NCBI GenBank assembly: GCA_021208885.1
Contig: JAJOJF010000008.1
Span: forward strand, 1 to 64,000
DNA from: Burkholderiaceae bacterium
GTDB taxonomy: Bacteria > Pseudomonadota > Gammaproteobacteria > Burkholderiales > Burkholderiaceae_B
Length of the DNA: 64,000 nucleotides
Direction of reading: 5' to 3'
Shown: positions 1-9,234 of the stretch, piece after piece
How the letters are laid out: every line of letters starts with the position of its first letter
Position numbering within the stretch: the stretch's first letter is position 1
Notes under the pieces: generated by a model
Database searches by the model: none
What the model was told of the DNA's origin: nothing
The model's input: the letters and a program-made list of their open reading frames with translations, nothing else
Program-made: the position numbers and the translations under genes

Positions 1-85
1 TTCCCATCCCGAACAGGACCGTGAAACGCCTTTGCGCCGATGATAGTGGATGTACATCTGTGAAAGTAGGTCATCGTCAAGCTCC
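1..85 (+). rRNA. rrf: 5S ribosomal RNA, 3' part (truncated by window start)
   Basis: Sequence 'TTCCCATCCCGAACAGGACCGTGAAACGCC...GATAGTGGATGTACATCTGTGAAAGTAGGTCATCGTCAAGCTCC' is typical 5S rRNA. Confidence 0.93.
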
Positions 86-92
86 TTACCCC

Positions 93-124
93 CAAACCCC
101 CGCCCACAAAGCGGGGGTTTGTCT
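93..124 (+). terminator. Rho-independent terminator of the rRNA operon
   Basis: CCCCCGC-CCACAAA-GCGGGGG hairpin followed by TTTGTCTTT. Confidence 0.75.
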
Positions 125-226
125 TTAGTGGGCCTGAAACTCGTTGATTAGCGTACACTTTTTTTTGCGTCGCTTATCTTGGTACACTCTGCAAACCATA
201 GCCGCCTTTAAGTGGAATCTGAATGC

Positions 227-577
227 ATGAGTGACCAACCTACCACCTCTGGGCCAAGTCTTAGAACGATCACCATGATCGTCTACGGTCTGTTTGCGTT
301 GGGGTTTGTGACCTCAGGCCTGTTTACATTTGCCACACTCGCCGCAGTCATCATCATATACATCAAGCGTGCAGACGCTGCGGGCACCGTTTATGCAACA
401 CATTTTGATTGGTTGATCAACACTTTTTTGTGGTCATTGCTTTGGCTAGCGCTGAGTTTTCTGACCATGTTTATCGGTATTGGTTGGTTAGGTTTGATTG
501 CTACCGTGGTGTGGGTCTTGTATCGGTTAATCAAGGGTTTTTTGTTGTTACTCGACGGAAAGCCGATCGTCGCTTGA
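227..577 (+). CDS. Small multi-pass membrane protein (DUF4870-like)
   Basis: ORF with several hydrophobic segments; ATG at 227 preferred over GTG 212. Confidence 0.65.
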   Translation: MSDQPTTSGPSLRTITMIVYGLFALGFVTSGLFTFATLAAVIIIYIKRADAAGTVYATHFDWLINTFLWSLLWLALSFLTMFIGIGWLGLIATVVWVLYRLIKGFLLLLDGKPIVA

Positions 578-593
578 TCTTCTCTTGAACATC

Positions 594-624
594 AAAAAAG
601 CGCGCATTTCATGCGCGCTTTTTT
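594..624. terminator. Bidirectional terminator between convergent genes
   Basis: AAAAAAGCGCGCA-TTTCA-TGCGCGCTTTTTT perfect inverted repeat with A/T tracts on both sides. Confidence 0.85.
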
Positions 625-646
625 AATATCTGTGGTGCTCTGGCTG

Positions 647-919
647 TTAGGACAAATGGCCACTGACAATTTTTGTGAGTTCGAACATCGACACTTGATC
701 TTTGCCAAACAACGGACGCAGTTTGTCGTCGGCGTTGATGTTGCGCTTGTTTGCGGGATCTTGGAGGTTGTGCTTTTTAATGTAGTCCCAGATTTTTTTG
801 GTGACTTCCGTGCGAGGTACAGCCGCAGAGCCAATAACGGCTGCGAGCGTCGGGCTCGGTGTAAGCGGCTTCATAAATGCGGCGTTTGGCTTGCGTGCAG
901 TTTTTTTGGCGGTGGCCAT
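647..919 (-). CDS. SWIB/MDM2 domain-containing protein
   Basis: MATAKKTARKPNAAFMKPLTPSPTLAAVIG...TKKIWDYIKKHNLQDPANKRNINADDKLRPLFGKDQVSMFELTKIVSGHL is SWIB-like. Confidence 0.88.
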   Translation of the reverse strand: MATAKKTARKPNAAFMKPLTPSPTLAAVIGSAAVPRTEVTKKIWDYIKKHNLQDPANKRNINADDKLRPLFGKDQVSMFELTKIVSGHLS

Positions 920-1064
920 TCGGACTCTCCTTATTGCCAAGATTAGTCGTTTGTAAAATCGGCTGAGTTCAAAGATTGAGTTAGCCTCATAACTTTGACA
1001 CTGTAGCAAAGATGGCAGCCGAGTAAACTATGGCAATCCTCACGTTTACCCTAGGAATTCGGCG

Positions 1065-2258
1065 ATGCAATCTCTCTCCCCTTGTGAGTCAATTGGCGAA
1101 CTTCAGCAGGAATTAATCGAGTTTAGACGGGACTTGCACGCTCATCCCGAGCTTGGGTTTCAAGAGAGAAGAACGAGTGGCCTTGTGGCAGGCATGCTTG
1201 AGGCGCTTGGGATAACCGTGTATCGAAATATTGGCAAGACAGGTGTGGTGGGTGTTTTGCGGGGCAAGCGTTATGACTCAGGTCGCATGATTGGTTTGAG
1301 AGCTGACATGGATGCGCTGCCAATGCAGGAGACCAATAGTTTCGGGCATGCTTCGACTGTACCGGGCCTGATGCATGGCTGTGGACATGATGGACATACG
1401 GCGATCCTGATGGGTGCGGCCAAGTATTTGGCAAAAACAAGAAATTTCGATGGCACAGTCATTTTTATTTTTCAGCCGGCAGAGGAAGGGCTCGGTGGCG
1501 CCAAGGCGATGATTGACGATGGCTTATTTGAACGATTCGATTGTGATGCGGTTTATGCCTTGCATAACTGGCCAGGGCTGCCGGCAGGCATGATTGGCAT
1601 TAATTCAGGCCCGATGATGGCAGCAGCTGATCGGTTCGAAGTGGTGATACAAGGTCGCGGCGGACACGGTGCTCACCCCTATCAGACTATCGATCCAGTC
1701 TTGGTGGCTTCACACATTATTACTGCGCTGCAAAGCGTTGTATCTCGTAACGTTAGTGCGCTGGATGCGGCAGTGGTCACTGTTGCGTCAGTCCACGCTG
1801 GCGACCCGCTGGCCATGAGTGTGATCCCTGATCAAGCCAAGTTAGTGGGTACTGTCAGAACGTTTCGTCACTCGATACAGTCAATGGTTGAGCAGCGTAT
1901 GCGCGGTTTGATCGAGCAGATTGCGCTAGGTTTCGGGGCCACGGCGTCATTGACGTATCAAAAAATTTACCCGGCTACTATCAATACGCCTAAAGAAGCG
2001 ATGTTCGTGGCCGACGTTGCGACGGAATTGCTTGGTGCCGACAAGGTGGTGCGTGATCTGCAGCCCTCTATGGGCGCTGAGGACTTCTCCTTCATGCTGC
2101 AGCACAAACCGGGCGCCTATTTTCGGTTGGGGCAAGGCGGTGCCGAGGGTGGATGTTATCTGCATAACCCGAACTATGATTTCAACGACGCCGTCATTCC
2201 AACGGGCGCAGGAATGTTCGCTGCCCTCATTGAAAAATCCATGCCATTGAGCCGATAA
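1065..2258 (+). CDS. M20-family amidohydrolase (hippurate hydrolase-like)
   Basis: RRDLHAHPELGFQE, MHGCGHDGHTA, MGAEDFSFML motifs. Confidence 0.9.
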   Translation: MQSLSPCESIGELQQELIEFRRDLHAHPELGFQERRTSGLVAGMLEALGITVYRNIGKTGVVGVLRGKRYDSGRMIGLRADMDALPMQETNSFGHASTVPGLMHGCGHDGHTAILMGAAKYLAKTRNFDGTVIFIFQPAEEGLGGAKAMIDDGLFERFDCDAVYALHNWPGLPAGMIGINSGPMMAAADRFEVVIQGRGGHGAHPYQTIDPVLVASHIITALQSVVSRNVSALDAAVVTVASVHAGDPLAMSVIPDQAKLVGTVRTFRHSIQSMVEQRMRGLIEQIALGFGATASLTYQKIYPATINTPKEAMFVADVATELLGADKVVRDLQPSMGAEDFSFMLQHKPGAYFRLGQGGAEGGCYLHNPNYDFNDAVIPTGAGMFAALIEKSMPLSR

Positions 2259-2276
2259 CCGTGTAGAGAAAACGCA

Positions 2277-3335
2277 ATGACACAGACGCTAACCATTACT
2301 ATGCCTGACGATTGGCACCTTCATTTACGTGACGGTGATGCCTTGCGTGCGGTTGTTGCCGACTCAGCGCGGCAGTTCAAGCGAGCCATCATCATGCCAA
2401 ATTTGAAACCACCAGTTACCACGGTGGAGCACGCACTGGCATACCGAGCCGAAATCATGGCTGCGTTGCAAGAGCAAGGCCTGAGTGGCCTCGGGTTCGA
2501 TCCGTTGATGACGCTTTATTTAACTGACAACACGCGTGTTGAAGATATTGAGGCGATCGCTGAGTCACCATATGTCTACGCAGTCAAGCTCTATCCGGCG
2601 GGTGCTACTACCAACTCAGACCAGGGCGTCACTGATCTGCTTGGTCGATGCGCCAAGGTGCTTGATGCGATGCAACGCTTGTCTGTGCCACTGTTGATGC
2701 ACGGTGAGGTCACAGATCCCTCCATTGATGTGTTTGATCGCGAGGCGGTCTTTATCGAGCGCGTGATGATTGGTTTGCGTCGTGCTTATCCGGCATTGAA
2801 AGTGGTGTTTGAGCACTTGACAACCAAGGATGGTGTCGATTACGTGCGTGAGGCCGAAGGACCGATTGGTGCCACTATTACGCCTCAGCACCTGCTCTAC
2901 AACCGTAATGCTATTTTTACAGGCGGTTTAAGACCGCATTGGTATTGTTTGCCTGTGCTCAAGCGTGAGATGCATCGGTTAGCACTTGTTGACGCTGCCA
3001 CTAGCGACAGTTCCAGGTTTTTCCTGGGAACAGATAGTGCGCCGCATGCGCGACAGCTGAAAGAACATGCTAGTGGATGTGCGGGTTGTTATTCCGCCCT
3101 GCATGCTATGACGCTCTATGCAACCGTGTTTGACGCAGTGGGCAAGCTCGATCGACTTGAGGCATTTGCCAGCCATAGAGGTCCTGATTTTTATGGGCTG
3201 CCGCGTAATAGCGCCACCATGACTCTGGTCAAAGAACCCTATCAGGTCCCTGAGCAGGTCCCGTTCGGAAAGGCGTCCCTCGTGCCACTGGCCAGTGGTG
3301 AAACATTCCCCTGGCGTGTTCAATCTGTTGCTTGA
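2277..3335 (+). CDS. pyrC: Dihydroorotase
   Basis: DDWHLHLRDGDAL, MPNLKPPVTT, FLGTDSAPH motifs. Confidence 0.95.
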   Translation: MTQTLTITMPDDWHLHLRDGDALRAVVADSARQFKRAIIMPNLKPPVTTVEHALAYRAEIMAALQEQGLSGLGFDPLMTLYLTDNTRVEDIEAIAESPYVYAVKLYPAGATTNSDQGVTDLLGRCAKVLDAMQRLSVPLLMHGEVTDPSIDVFDREAVFIERVMIGLRRAYPALKVVFEHLTTKDGVDYVREAEGPIGATITPQHLLYNRNAIFTGGLRPHWYCLPVLKREMHRLALVDAATSDSSRFFLGTDSAPHARQLKEHASGCAGCYSALHAMTLYATVFDAVGKLDRLEAFASHRGPDFYGLPRNSATMTLVKEPYQVPEQVPFGKASLVPLASGETFPWRVQSVA

Positions 3336-5140
3336 CGCGCTTCGAGCGCTTCCCAGCGCTCGTATAGCTTGCCGAGCTCTGACCCTAGCGCTGCCAGTTC
3401 AGCTTGCACCTTTTCTAGTTCATCTGAACCAGAGTGGTAAAGTTCCGGTGAGCTTAGTGTCTCGGTTAATGCAGCTTGTTGGTCCTCCAGTGTCTGGATG
3501 CGAGCTGGTAGTTCACTAAGTTCGCGCTGCTCCCAAGTGGTTAGACGTGGTTGACGCTTGCTTGTGTTCCCAAGCTTGACGGGTGCAGCCGTGGCTGGTG
3601 TTGTTGTCTTTGAATTCTTGGGTTTAGCAGGTTCAATCACTGCTGCTGGTCTTTGCGCCAGCCAGTCATCGTAGCCGCCAACATAGCTTGCCCATTTGCC
3701 ATGGCCCTCGTGGGCGATTGTTTGGGTCACGACATTGTCTAGAAATTGCCGGTCATGGCTTACTAACAAGACCGTTCCGGAAAACTCCTGTAGCAGCGTT
3801 TCGAGCAGCTCGAGCGTCTCGATGTCAAGGTCGTTGGTTGGCTCATCTAGCACAATCACGTTTGCGGGCCTGGCAAACAGGCGTGCTAGCAACAAGCGCG
3901 CCCGCTCGCCGCCTGACAGGCTGCTCACGGGTGACTGTGCCCGTGCTGGCTCAAACAGGAAGTCGCCGAGATAGCTCATCACGTGTTTGCGTTCTTGACC
4001 GATTTCTACCCACTGACTCCCCGGGTTGATGACGTCAACTACTGCAGCTGACTCATCAAGCTGATCTCTCATCTGGTCAAGGTAGGCAATCTGCAGATTG
4101 GTGCCGAGTTTAACTTCACCGCTTGTGGGTGGCAGCTCGCCGAGAATGACTTTTAAGAGGGTGGTTTTACCAGCGCCGTTTGGCCCGATCAACCCGATGC
4201 GATCGCCTCGCATGATAGTGGCTGAGAAGTGGTCAATGATGGGTTTGTCAGTGTAGGCTAGGCTGACATCATGCAACTCGGCGACCACTTTGCCAGATCG
4301 ATTGGTGTGGTCAACTTTTAGATTCACCTTGCCCAGCGCATCGCGACGTTGCGCACGCTCACGGCGCAATTGCTCAAGCCGCCGCACACGTCCTTCGTTG
4401 CGCGTGCGCCGCGCCTCGATGCCTTTGCGAATCCAGACTTCCTCTTGGGCTAGCAATTTGTCAAAGCGGGCGTTGGCTAACTGTTCTGCGTTTAGCCAGG
4501 CTTCTTTTTGTTGTTGCCATTTGGCAAAGTTGCCGGGAAAGCTCAAGAGCTTTCCACGATCGAGTTCAATAATTCTCGTTGCGATCTCATCCAGAAAACG
4601 GCGATCATGGGTAATGAAAAGCACGCTGCCGCGCCACTGCTTCAATTGCTGTTCAAGCCAGGCAATGCCATTAAGATCCAGATGGTTGGTTGGCTCATCA
4701 AGCAGCAACAAATCTGGTTCGCTAAGCATAGCGGCCGCGAGCGCCACGCGTTTGGCCATGCCGCCCGATAGCGTCGTCACTACCGTCTCTGGGTTCAAGT
4801 CAAGGCGCTCTGCCCATTGGCGCGCAACTACCTCGCGCTCCCACGGTTCAGCCGTTGGCTGATGTTCTGCCGAGCTCAGAACATCAACGATGGTCTTTCC
4901 CCTCAGTACAGGTTCTTGTTCAACGGTGGCTACCCTAAGACCATCGACGCGCGTGATTTTGCCGTCATCGGGCGTTAGTCTGCCGTCGAGCAACTTTAAT
5001 AGTGACGACTTGCCGGCGCCGTTGCGCCCAATCAAGCCCAGACGCTCGTTGGTTTCAATGGTCAGATCAGCGTGATCGAGCAAGGCGTGGTGTCCGAACG
5101 CCAACTGAATTGCCTGCAAAGAAATAAGAGGTGCTGCCAT
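3320..5140 (-). CDS. uup: ABC-F family ATP-binding protein (Uup-like)
   Basis: Two ABC ATPase domains (GRNGAGKS, GPNGAGKTT), no TMDs, C-terminal coiled coil; start at MAAPLISLQ. Confidence 0.88.
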   Translation of the reverse strand: MAAPLISLQAIQLAFGHHALLDHADLTIETNERLGLIGRNGAGKSSLLKLLDGRLTPDDGKITRVDGLRVATVEQEPVLRGKTIVDVLSSAEHQPTAEPWEREVVARQWAERLDLNPETVVTTLSGGMAKRVALAAAMLSEPDLLLLDEPTNHLDLNGIAWLEQQLKQWRGSVLFITHDRRFLDEIATRIIELDRGKLLSFPGNFAKWQQQKEAWLNAEQLANARFDKLLAQEEVWIRKGIEARRTRNEGRVRRLEQLRRERAQRRDALGKVNLKVDHTNRSGKVVAELHDVSLAYTDKPIIDHFSATIMRGDRIGLIGPNGAGKTTLLKVILGELPPTSGEVKLGTNLQIAYLDQMRDQLDESAAVVDVINPGSQWVEIGQERKHVMSYLGDFLFEPARAQSPVSSLSGGERARLLLARLFARPANVIVLDEPTNDLDIETLELLETLLQEFSGTVLLVSHDRQFLDNVVTQTIAHEGHGKWASYVGGYDDWLAQRPAAVIEPAKPKNSKTTTPATAAPVKLGNTSKRQPRLTTWEQRELSELPARIQTLEDQQAALTETLSSPELYHSGSDELEKVQAELAALGSELGKLYERWEALEARQATD

Positions 5141-5198
5141 GATGTCTTTTTTACGGAAAACCGCATTGTCGCAGGTTGCTTGTCCTACAATGCAACTG

Positions 5199-5587
5199 CG
5201 GGATGAGCTGGGCGATCGCGACACCAAAAGGTATCGAGGAAGGTCCGGACTCCAAAGGGCAGGATAACGGCTAACGGCCGTCCGGTGCGCAAGCGCCGAG
5301 GACTAGGGCCACAGAGACGAGTCTGGCGCGAGGGTGAGTTTGGCTCACTCCGCCACGGTAACACCGTGGCGCATGATTGCTTTGGCTATCAACGCGGCAG
5401 GGTGAAACGCGGCAACCTCTATCCGGAGCAACACCAAATAGGCATGCGTGCGCCCACGGCGCGAAGGGCGGCCCGTCCAAGCATGCGGGTAGGTGGCTAG
5501 AGTGATCCAGCAATGGCTCACCGAGAGGAATGATTGCCAGCCACTGCGAAGTGGCCTACAGAATCCGGCCTACAGGCTCATCCCGTA
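5199..5587 (+). ncRNA. rnpB: RNase P RNA (bacterial type A)
   Basis: GAGGAAGGTCCGGACTCC near 5', ACAGAATCCGGCCTACAGGCTCATCCC at 3'; P1 helix CGGGATGAGC/GCTCATCCCG. Confidence 0.93.
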
Positions 5588-5735
5588 TTCATAGTGTATT
5601 CCCTGACCACCTGTCTTAAGGTGGCACTTTTACATAAAACTCCAACACTTTGATTTATTGGGAATAATTTTACCAATAGCATCATGCTTAGCGCGCTAAG
5701 TCATTGTCATCATTGAAAAAAATTAGAAATTTCAT

Positions 5736-5764
5736 TTGACCAGTCTTTTTTTTTACCTTAGAGT
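5736..5764 (+). promoter_or_regulatory. Candidate sigma70 promoter for mraZ/dcw cluster
   Basis: TTGACC (5736-5741) -17 bp- TAGAGT (5759-5764). Confidence 0.5.
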
Positions 5765-5799
5765 GGTGAAAAGTGTCTTATTGTGTATTTTTGTGGGGT
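5763..5799 (+). promoter_or_regulatory. MraZ-box-like direct repeats
   Basis: GTG at 5763, 5773, 5783 and 5793, exactly 10-bp period (GTGGTGAAAA GTGTCTTATT GTGTATTTTT GTGGGG). Confidence 0.6.
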
Positions 5800-5804
5800 A
5801 TTTC

Positions 5805-6233
5805 GTGTTCCAAGGCAGCAGCGCACTTACGCTTGACGCCAAGGGTCGGATCAATGTGCCGGCCCGGCATCGTGACGCGCTCAATGAACAGGCCTGCGGG
5901 CGCCTGACGATCACACGACACCCCGACGGCTGTTTGCTGCTCTACCCCCGTCCCGAATGGGAAAAAAAGCGCGAACAAATCGCTGCATTCCCCATGCAGG
6001 CACGAGCCTTGCAGCGTCTACTGCTAGGCAATGCGCAGGATGTTGAGATCGACAGCGCCGGGCGGGTCCTGATTGCACCGGAACTACGATCGGCTGCCGG
6101 GTTAAAGCGCGACACCATGTTGTTGGGCATGGGCGGGCATTTCGAGCTTTGGGATGCGCAGGCCTTGGCCGAGCGTGAAGCTCATGACTTGTCAGGAGGG
6201 ATACCCGAGGCGCTTGAGACTTTTTCTTTTTAA
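5805..6233 (+). CDS. mraZ: Transcriptional regulator MraZ (GTG start)
   Basis: (V/M)[25 protein letters not shown]; start of family at 5805 rather than 5736. Confidence 0.92.
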   Translation: MFQGSSALTLDAKGRINVPARHRDALNEQACGRLTITRHPDGCLLLYPRPEWEKKREQIAAFPMQARALQRLLLGNAQDVEIDSAGRVLIAPELRSAAGLKRDTMLLGMGGHFELWDAQALAEREAHDLSGGIPEALETFSF

Positions 6234-6236
6234 TCC

Positions 6237-7202
6237 GTGACTGAGTTTAGCCATCGCACTGTTTTGCTTGAAGAAACGGTTCAGGCACTGGTTCCTGATG
6301 AACAGGTACCTGCAACTGGTGTTTACGTCGATGGGACCTACGGGCGTGGTGGCCACTCGGATGCGTTGCTCAAGCGGCTTGGTGCTCAAGCACGGCTGCT
6401 GGTTATTGACAAAGATCCGCAGGCCATTGCTGTGGCGAAAGCCCGAACTACCAATGACCCGCGGATTGTTTGTATTCATGGTGGGTTTGGTGATTTGCGC
6501 GCACTGCTTGATGCGCATGGAGTGCAAGCAGTCAATGGCGTGATGATGGATTTGGGAGTGTCTTCACCCCAACTCGATCAAGCCGAGCGAGGCTTCTCGT
6601 TTATGCGAGATGGCCCGCTCGACATGAGAATGGATACGTCGCAGGGTCAAACCGCGGCGCAGTGGCTGGCAGTTGCCAGTTTGGATGAAGTTCGGGAGGT
6701 TATACGGGATTATGGCGAAGAACGGTTTGCTCTTCAGATTGCAAAAGCGATTGTTGCTCGCCGCGAGGTGCGCCCCATCGAGCGCACGCTCGACCTTGCC
6801 GATATCGTCGCAGCCGCAGTCCGGACCCGGGAAAAGGGCCAACATCCGGCGACAAGGACATTTCAAGCTATACGGATTTACCTCAATCGCGAGCTCGAGG
6901 AGCTCGATCGCGCCCTCGAGGCAGCTCTAGGACTGTTGGTGACAGGGGGACGTTTAGCGGTGATCAGTTTCCATTCACTTGAGGACCGTCGGGTCAAGCA
7001 ATTTATGCAGGCAGCTTCGCGGGTGCCTGCCGAGCTTGCACGCCTGCCGCTGCGAGAGGATCAGCTGCCCAAGCCATTACTCGCTGGCGTTAAACGCGTG
7101 CGACCGAGTGCTGCCGAAGTCGCTGACAATCCCCGTGCGCGTTCAGCCGTGCTGCGGGTAGCCGAGCGCACCGATACACCACTGACCAGAGGAACAGCTT
7201 GA
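6237..7202 (+). CDS. rsmH: 16S rRNA (cytosine(1402)-N(4))-methyltransferase
   Basis: [37 protein letters not shown] motifs; dcw position. Confidence 0.96.
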   Translation: MTEFSHRTVLLEETVQALVPDEQVPATGVYVDGTYGRGGHSDALLKRLGAQARLLVIDKDPQAIAVAKARTTNDPRIVCIHGGFGDLRALLDAHGVQAVNGVMMDLGVSSPQLDQAERGFSFMRDGPLDMRMDTSQGQTAAQWLAVASLDEVREVIRDYGEERFALQIAKAIVARREVRPIERTLDLADIVAAAVRTREKGQHPATRTFQAIRIYLNRELEELDRALEAALGLLVTGGRLAVISFHSLEDRRVKQFMQAASRVPAELARLPLREDQLPKPLLAGVKRVRPSAAEVADNPRARSAVLRVAERTDTPLTRGTA

Positions 7203-7492
7203 TGGGGCGGGCGGTCATCGTGATGGCGTTGTTGTTGATGCTAGCGGCCTTGTCGCTAGTGACCGCACGTTATCAGTCTCGTCATTTGTTTATCCAGAAC
7301 GAGCAATTGCGTGCGCAGGCCAGCGAGCTTGATGTTGCTTGGCGGCAGTTGCAGCTTGATCGCGCGGAATTGTCGCGCAATGCACGGGTTGACCGTATCG
7401 CCCGGGAGCAGCTGCAAATGATTCCGATTAGTCCGAGCCGTACGCTTTATATTCGCGACGAAAATCCCTCCTCTACCGTGGGGGGTAACTAA
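7202..7492 (+). CDS. ftsL: Cell division protein FtsL
   Basis: Short single-TM protein between rsmH and ftsI; leucine-rich periplasmic coil. Confidence 0.88.
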   Translation: MGRAVIVMALLLMLAALSLVTARYQSRHLFIQNEQLRAQASELDVAWRQLQLDRAELSRNARVDRIAREQLQMIPISPSRTLYIRDENPSSTVGGN

Positions 7493-9234
7493 TGCGCCGT
7501 CTCTCATTTTTTGATAATCCGATTTCACGCGTGACCTTCCCGATGTGGCGTGGCCGTTTGGTCCTTGTGGTGTTCGGTCTGGCGTTTTTGGTGTTGTTGG
7601 CGCGCGCGGTGTATTTGCAAGGCATTAACCGCGAGTTCTTGCAGGAGCAAGGCGTCAAGCGTTATGAGCGTACAGTACCTCTATCGGCCACGCGGGGCAA
7701 GATTACGGATCGTCAGGGCGTTGTCTTGGCTGCCAGCGTTCCAGCTCGTGCGGTTTGGGCTATTCCAGAAGACACAGATAAGGCGACGCCAGAGCAGATG
7801 GACGCCTTGGCCAAGTTAATTGATATTCCGGTTGACCGCTTGCGCAAGCGTCTAGAGGATCATAGTCGTACCTTCGTCTATCTGAGGCGTCAATTACCGC
7901 TTGACGTGGCAGAACAAGTTGCCAAACTCAATGTCCCCGGTGTGCATCAATTGCCTGAAACCCTGCGCTTTTATCCGGAAGGCGAGGTCACTGGTGCTGT
8001 GGTTGGCTTTACCAATCTCGATGATAAGGGCCAAGAGGGCATCGAGCTGACGTATGACGATCAGTTGTCTGGCAAGCCAGGTAGTCGGCGAGTGATCAAG
8101 GATCGTCTTGGTCGAGTGGTGGAGGACATCAGGGCTGTCAGTTTGCCGGTCAATGGTCAGGATATAGAGCTGTCGATCGACACGCGAATGCAATATCTGG
8201 TCTACCGAGCCCTAGCCGATAGTGTTGCACTCAATAAAGCCAAGAGTGCTTCAGCTGTTGTTGTTGACGTCAAAACAGGCGAAATTTTGGCGCTGGCCAA
8301 TTATCCAACATTCGATCCCAACGACCGTTCGACATTCAAGGGGTTCGCGTTGCGTAACCGGGTTTTAACGGACACCTTCGAACCGGGCTCAACGCTCAAG
8401 CCATTCACCATGGGTTTGGCGCTTGATCTCGGCCGCATTACGCTGGACACCCAGTTCAACACTGGCAACGGACAAATCACGTTTCATGGCGAACGTATCA
8501 CTGACGTTTCGCGACAAAGGAGTCTTGACCCGATGGGCATTATGACCAAGTCGAGCAACATCGGCATGGCGCTCATTTCAGAAAGGATCAAAAACAAAGA
8601 GATGTGGACCAAGTTCACTGAGCTTGGGTTTGGCCAAGCTCCCGACATTGGTTTTCCGGGGGCAGCGGCGGGCAGATTGCGTCCATGGGAGCGTTGGCGC
8701 CCGATTGAAAAAGCGACCATGGCGTACGGTTATGGCTTGTCAACCTCATTGTTACAACTGGCGCGTGCATACACGGCGTTCGCACGCAATGGTGACATGG
8801 TAAGTCTGACCTTGATCAAGCGCCATAACAATCCGGCGACCGTTCCTGTCTATCCACCAAGCGTCGCAAGCGAAATTCGCAAGATGCTTGAAGAGTCAAC
8901 TGGGCCTGAAGGTGCCAAGTTGGCACAAGTGCAGGGTTATCGCGTAGCCGGCAAGAGCGGGACAGCTCGCAAATGGGTCAACGGCGAATACAGTAAAAAG
9001 TATTACCGTAGCTCCTTTGTCGGGTTTGGGCCTGTGTCTGATCCTCGCATTGTTGTGGCGTTGACCATTGATGAGCCAAGCGGCGAGCATTATTACGGTG
9101 GCCGAGTCGCGGCTCCCGTGTTTGCCGAGATTATGGGGCGTACGTTGCGCATGATGGGTGTTGAGCCTGATGCCCCTGTTGAATCGGACGTGGTGGCAAT
9201 TACGACCTCTGGGTCTGCCGAGGTGCGGCGATGA
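7492..9234 (+). CDS. ftsI: Peptidoglycan transpeptidase FtsI (PBP3)
   Basis: FEPGSTLKPFT, KSSNIGM, GKSGTARK motifs; dcw position. Confidence 0.96.
   Translation: MRRLSFFDNPISRVTFPMWRGRLVLVVFGLAFLVLLARAVYLQGINREFLQEQGVKRYERTVPLSATRGKITDRQGVVLAASVPARAVWAIPEDTDKATPEQMDALAKLIDIPVDRLRKRLEDHSRTFVYLRRQLPLDVAEQVAKLNVPGVHQLPETLRFYPEGEVTGAVVGFTNLDDKGQEGIELTYDDQLSGKPGSRRVIKDRLGRVVEDIRAVSLPVNGQDIELSIDTRMQYLVYRALADSVALNKAKSASAVVVDVKTGEILALANYPTFDPNDRSTFKGFALRNRVLTDTFEPGSTLKPFTMGLALDLGRITLDTQFNTGNGQITFHGERITDVSRQRSLDPMGIMTKSSNIGMALISERIKNKEMWTKFTELGFGQAPDIGFPGAAAGRLRPWERWRPIEKATMAYGYGLSTSLLQLARAYTAFARNGDMVSLTLIKRHNNPATVPVYPPSVASEIRKMLEESTGPEGAKLAQVQGYRVAGKSGTARKWVNGEYSKKYYRSSFVGFGPVSDPRIVVALTIDEPSGEHYYGGRVAAPVFAEIMGRTLRMMGVEPDAPVESDVVAITTSGSAEVRR

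Noticed and set aside
3320-3335. 16-bp overlap of convergent pyrC and uup 3' ends
   Set aside because: Short convergent overlaps are common in compact bacterial genomes; not worth a separate finding.
4290-4862. 190-aa + strand ORF inside uup
   Set aside because: Antisense to a well-supported ABC-F gene; composition (Arg/Ser-rich) is typical of a reverse-strand artefact.
5271-5513. Small ORFs in both orientations at 5271-5513
   Set aside because: Lie entirely within the RNase P RNA gene.
5736-5804. Upstream start for mraZ at 5736
   Set aside because: Would add 23 aa not belonging to the MraZ family and would place the predicted promoter and 10-bp repeats inside the gene; GTG 5805 fits the conserved N-terminus.
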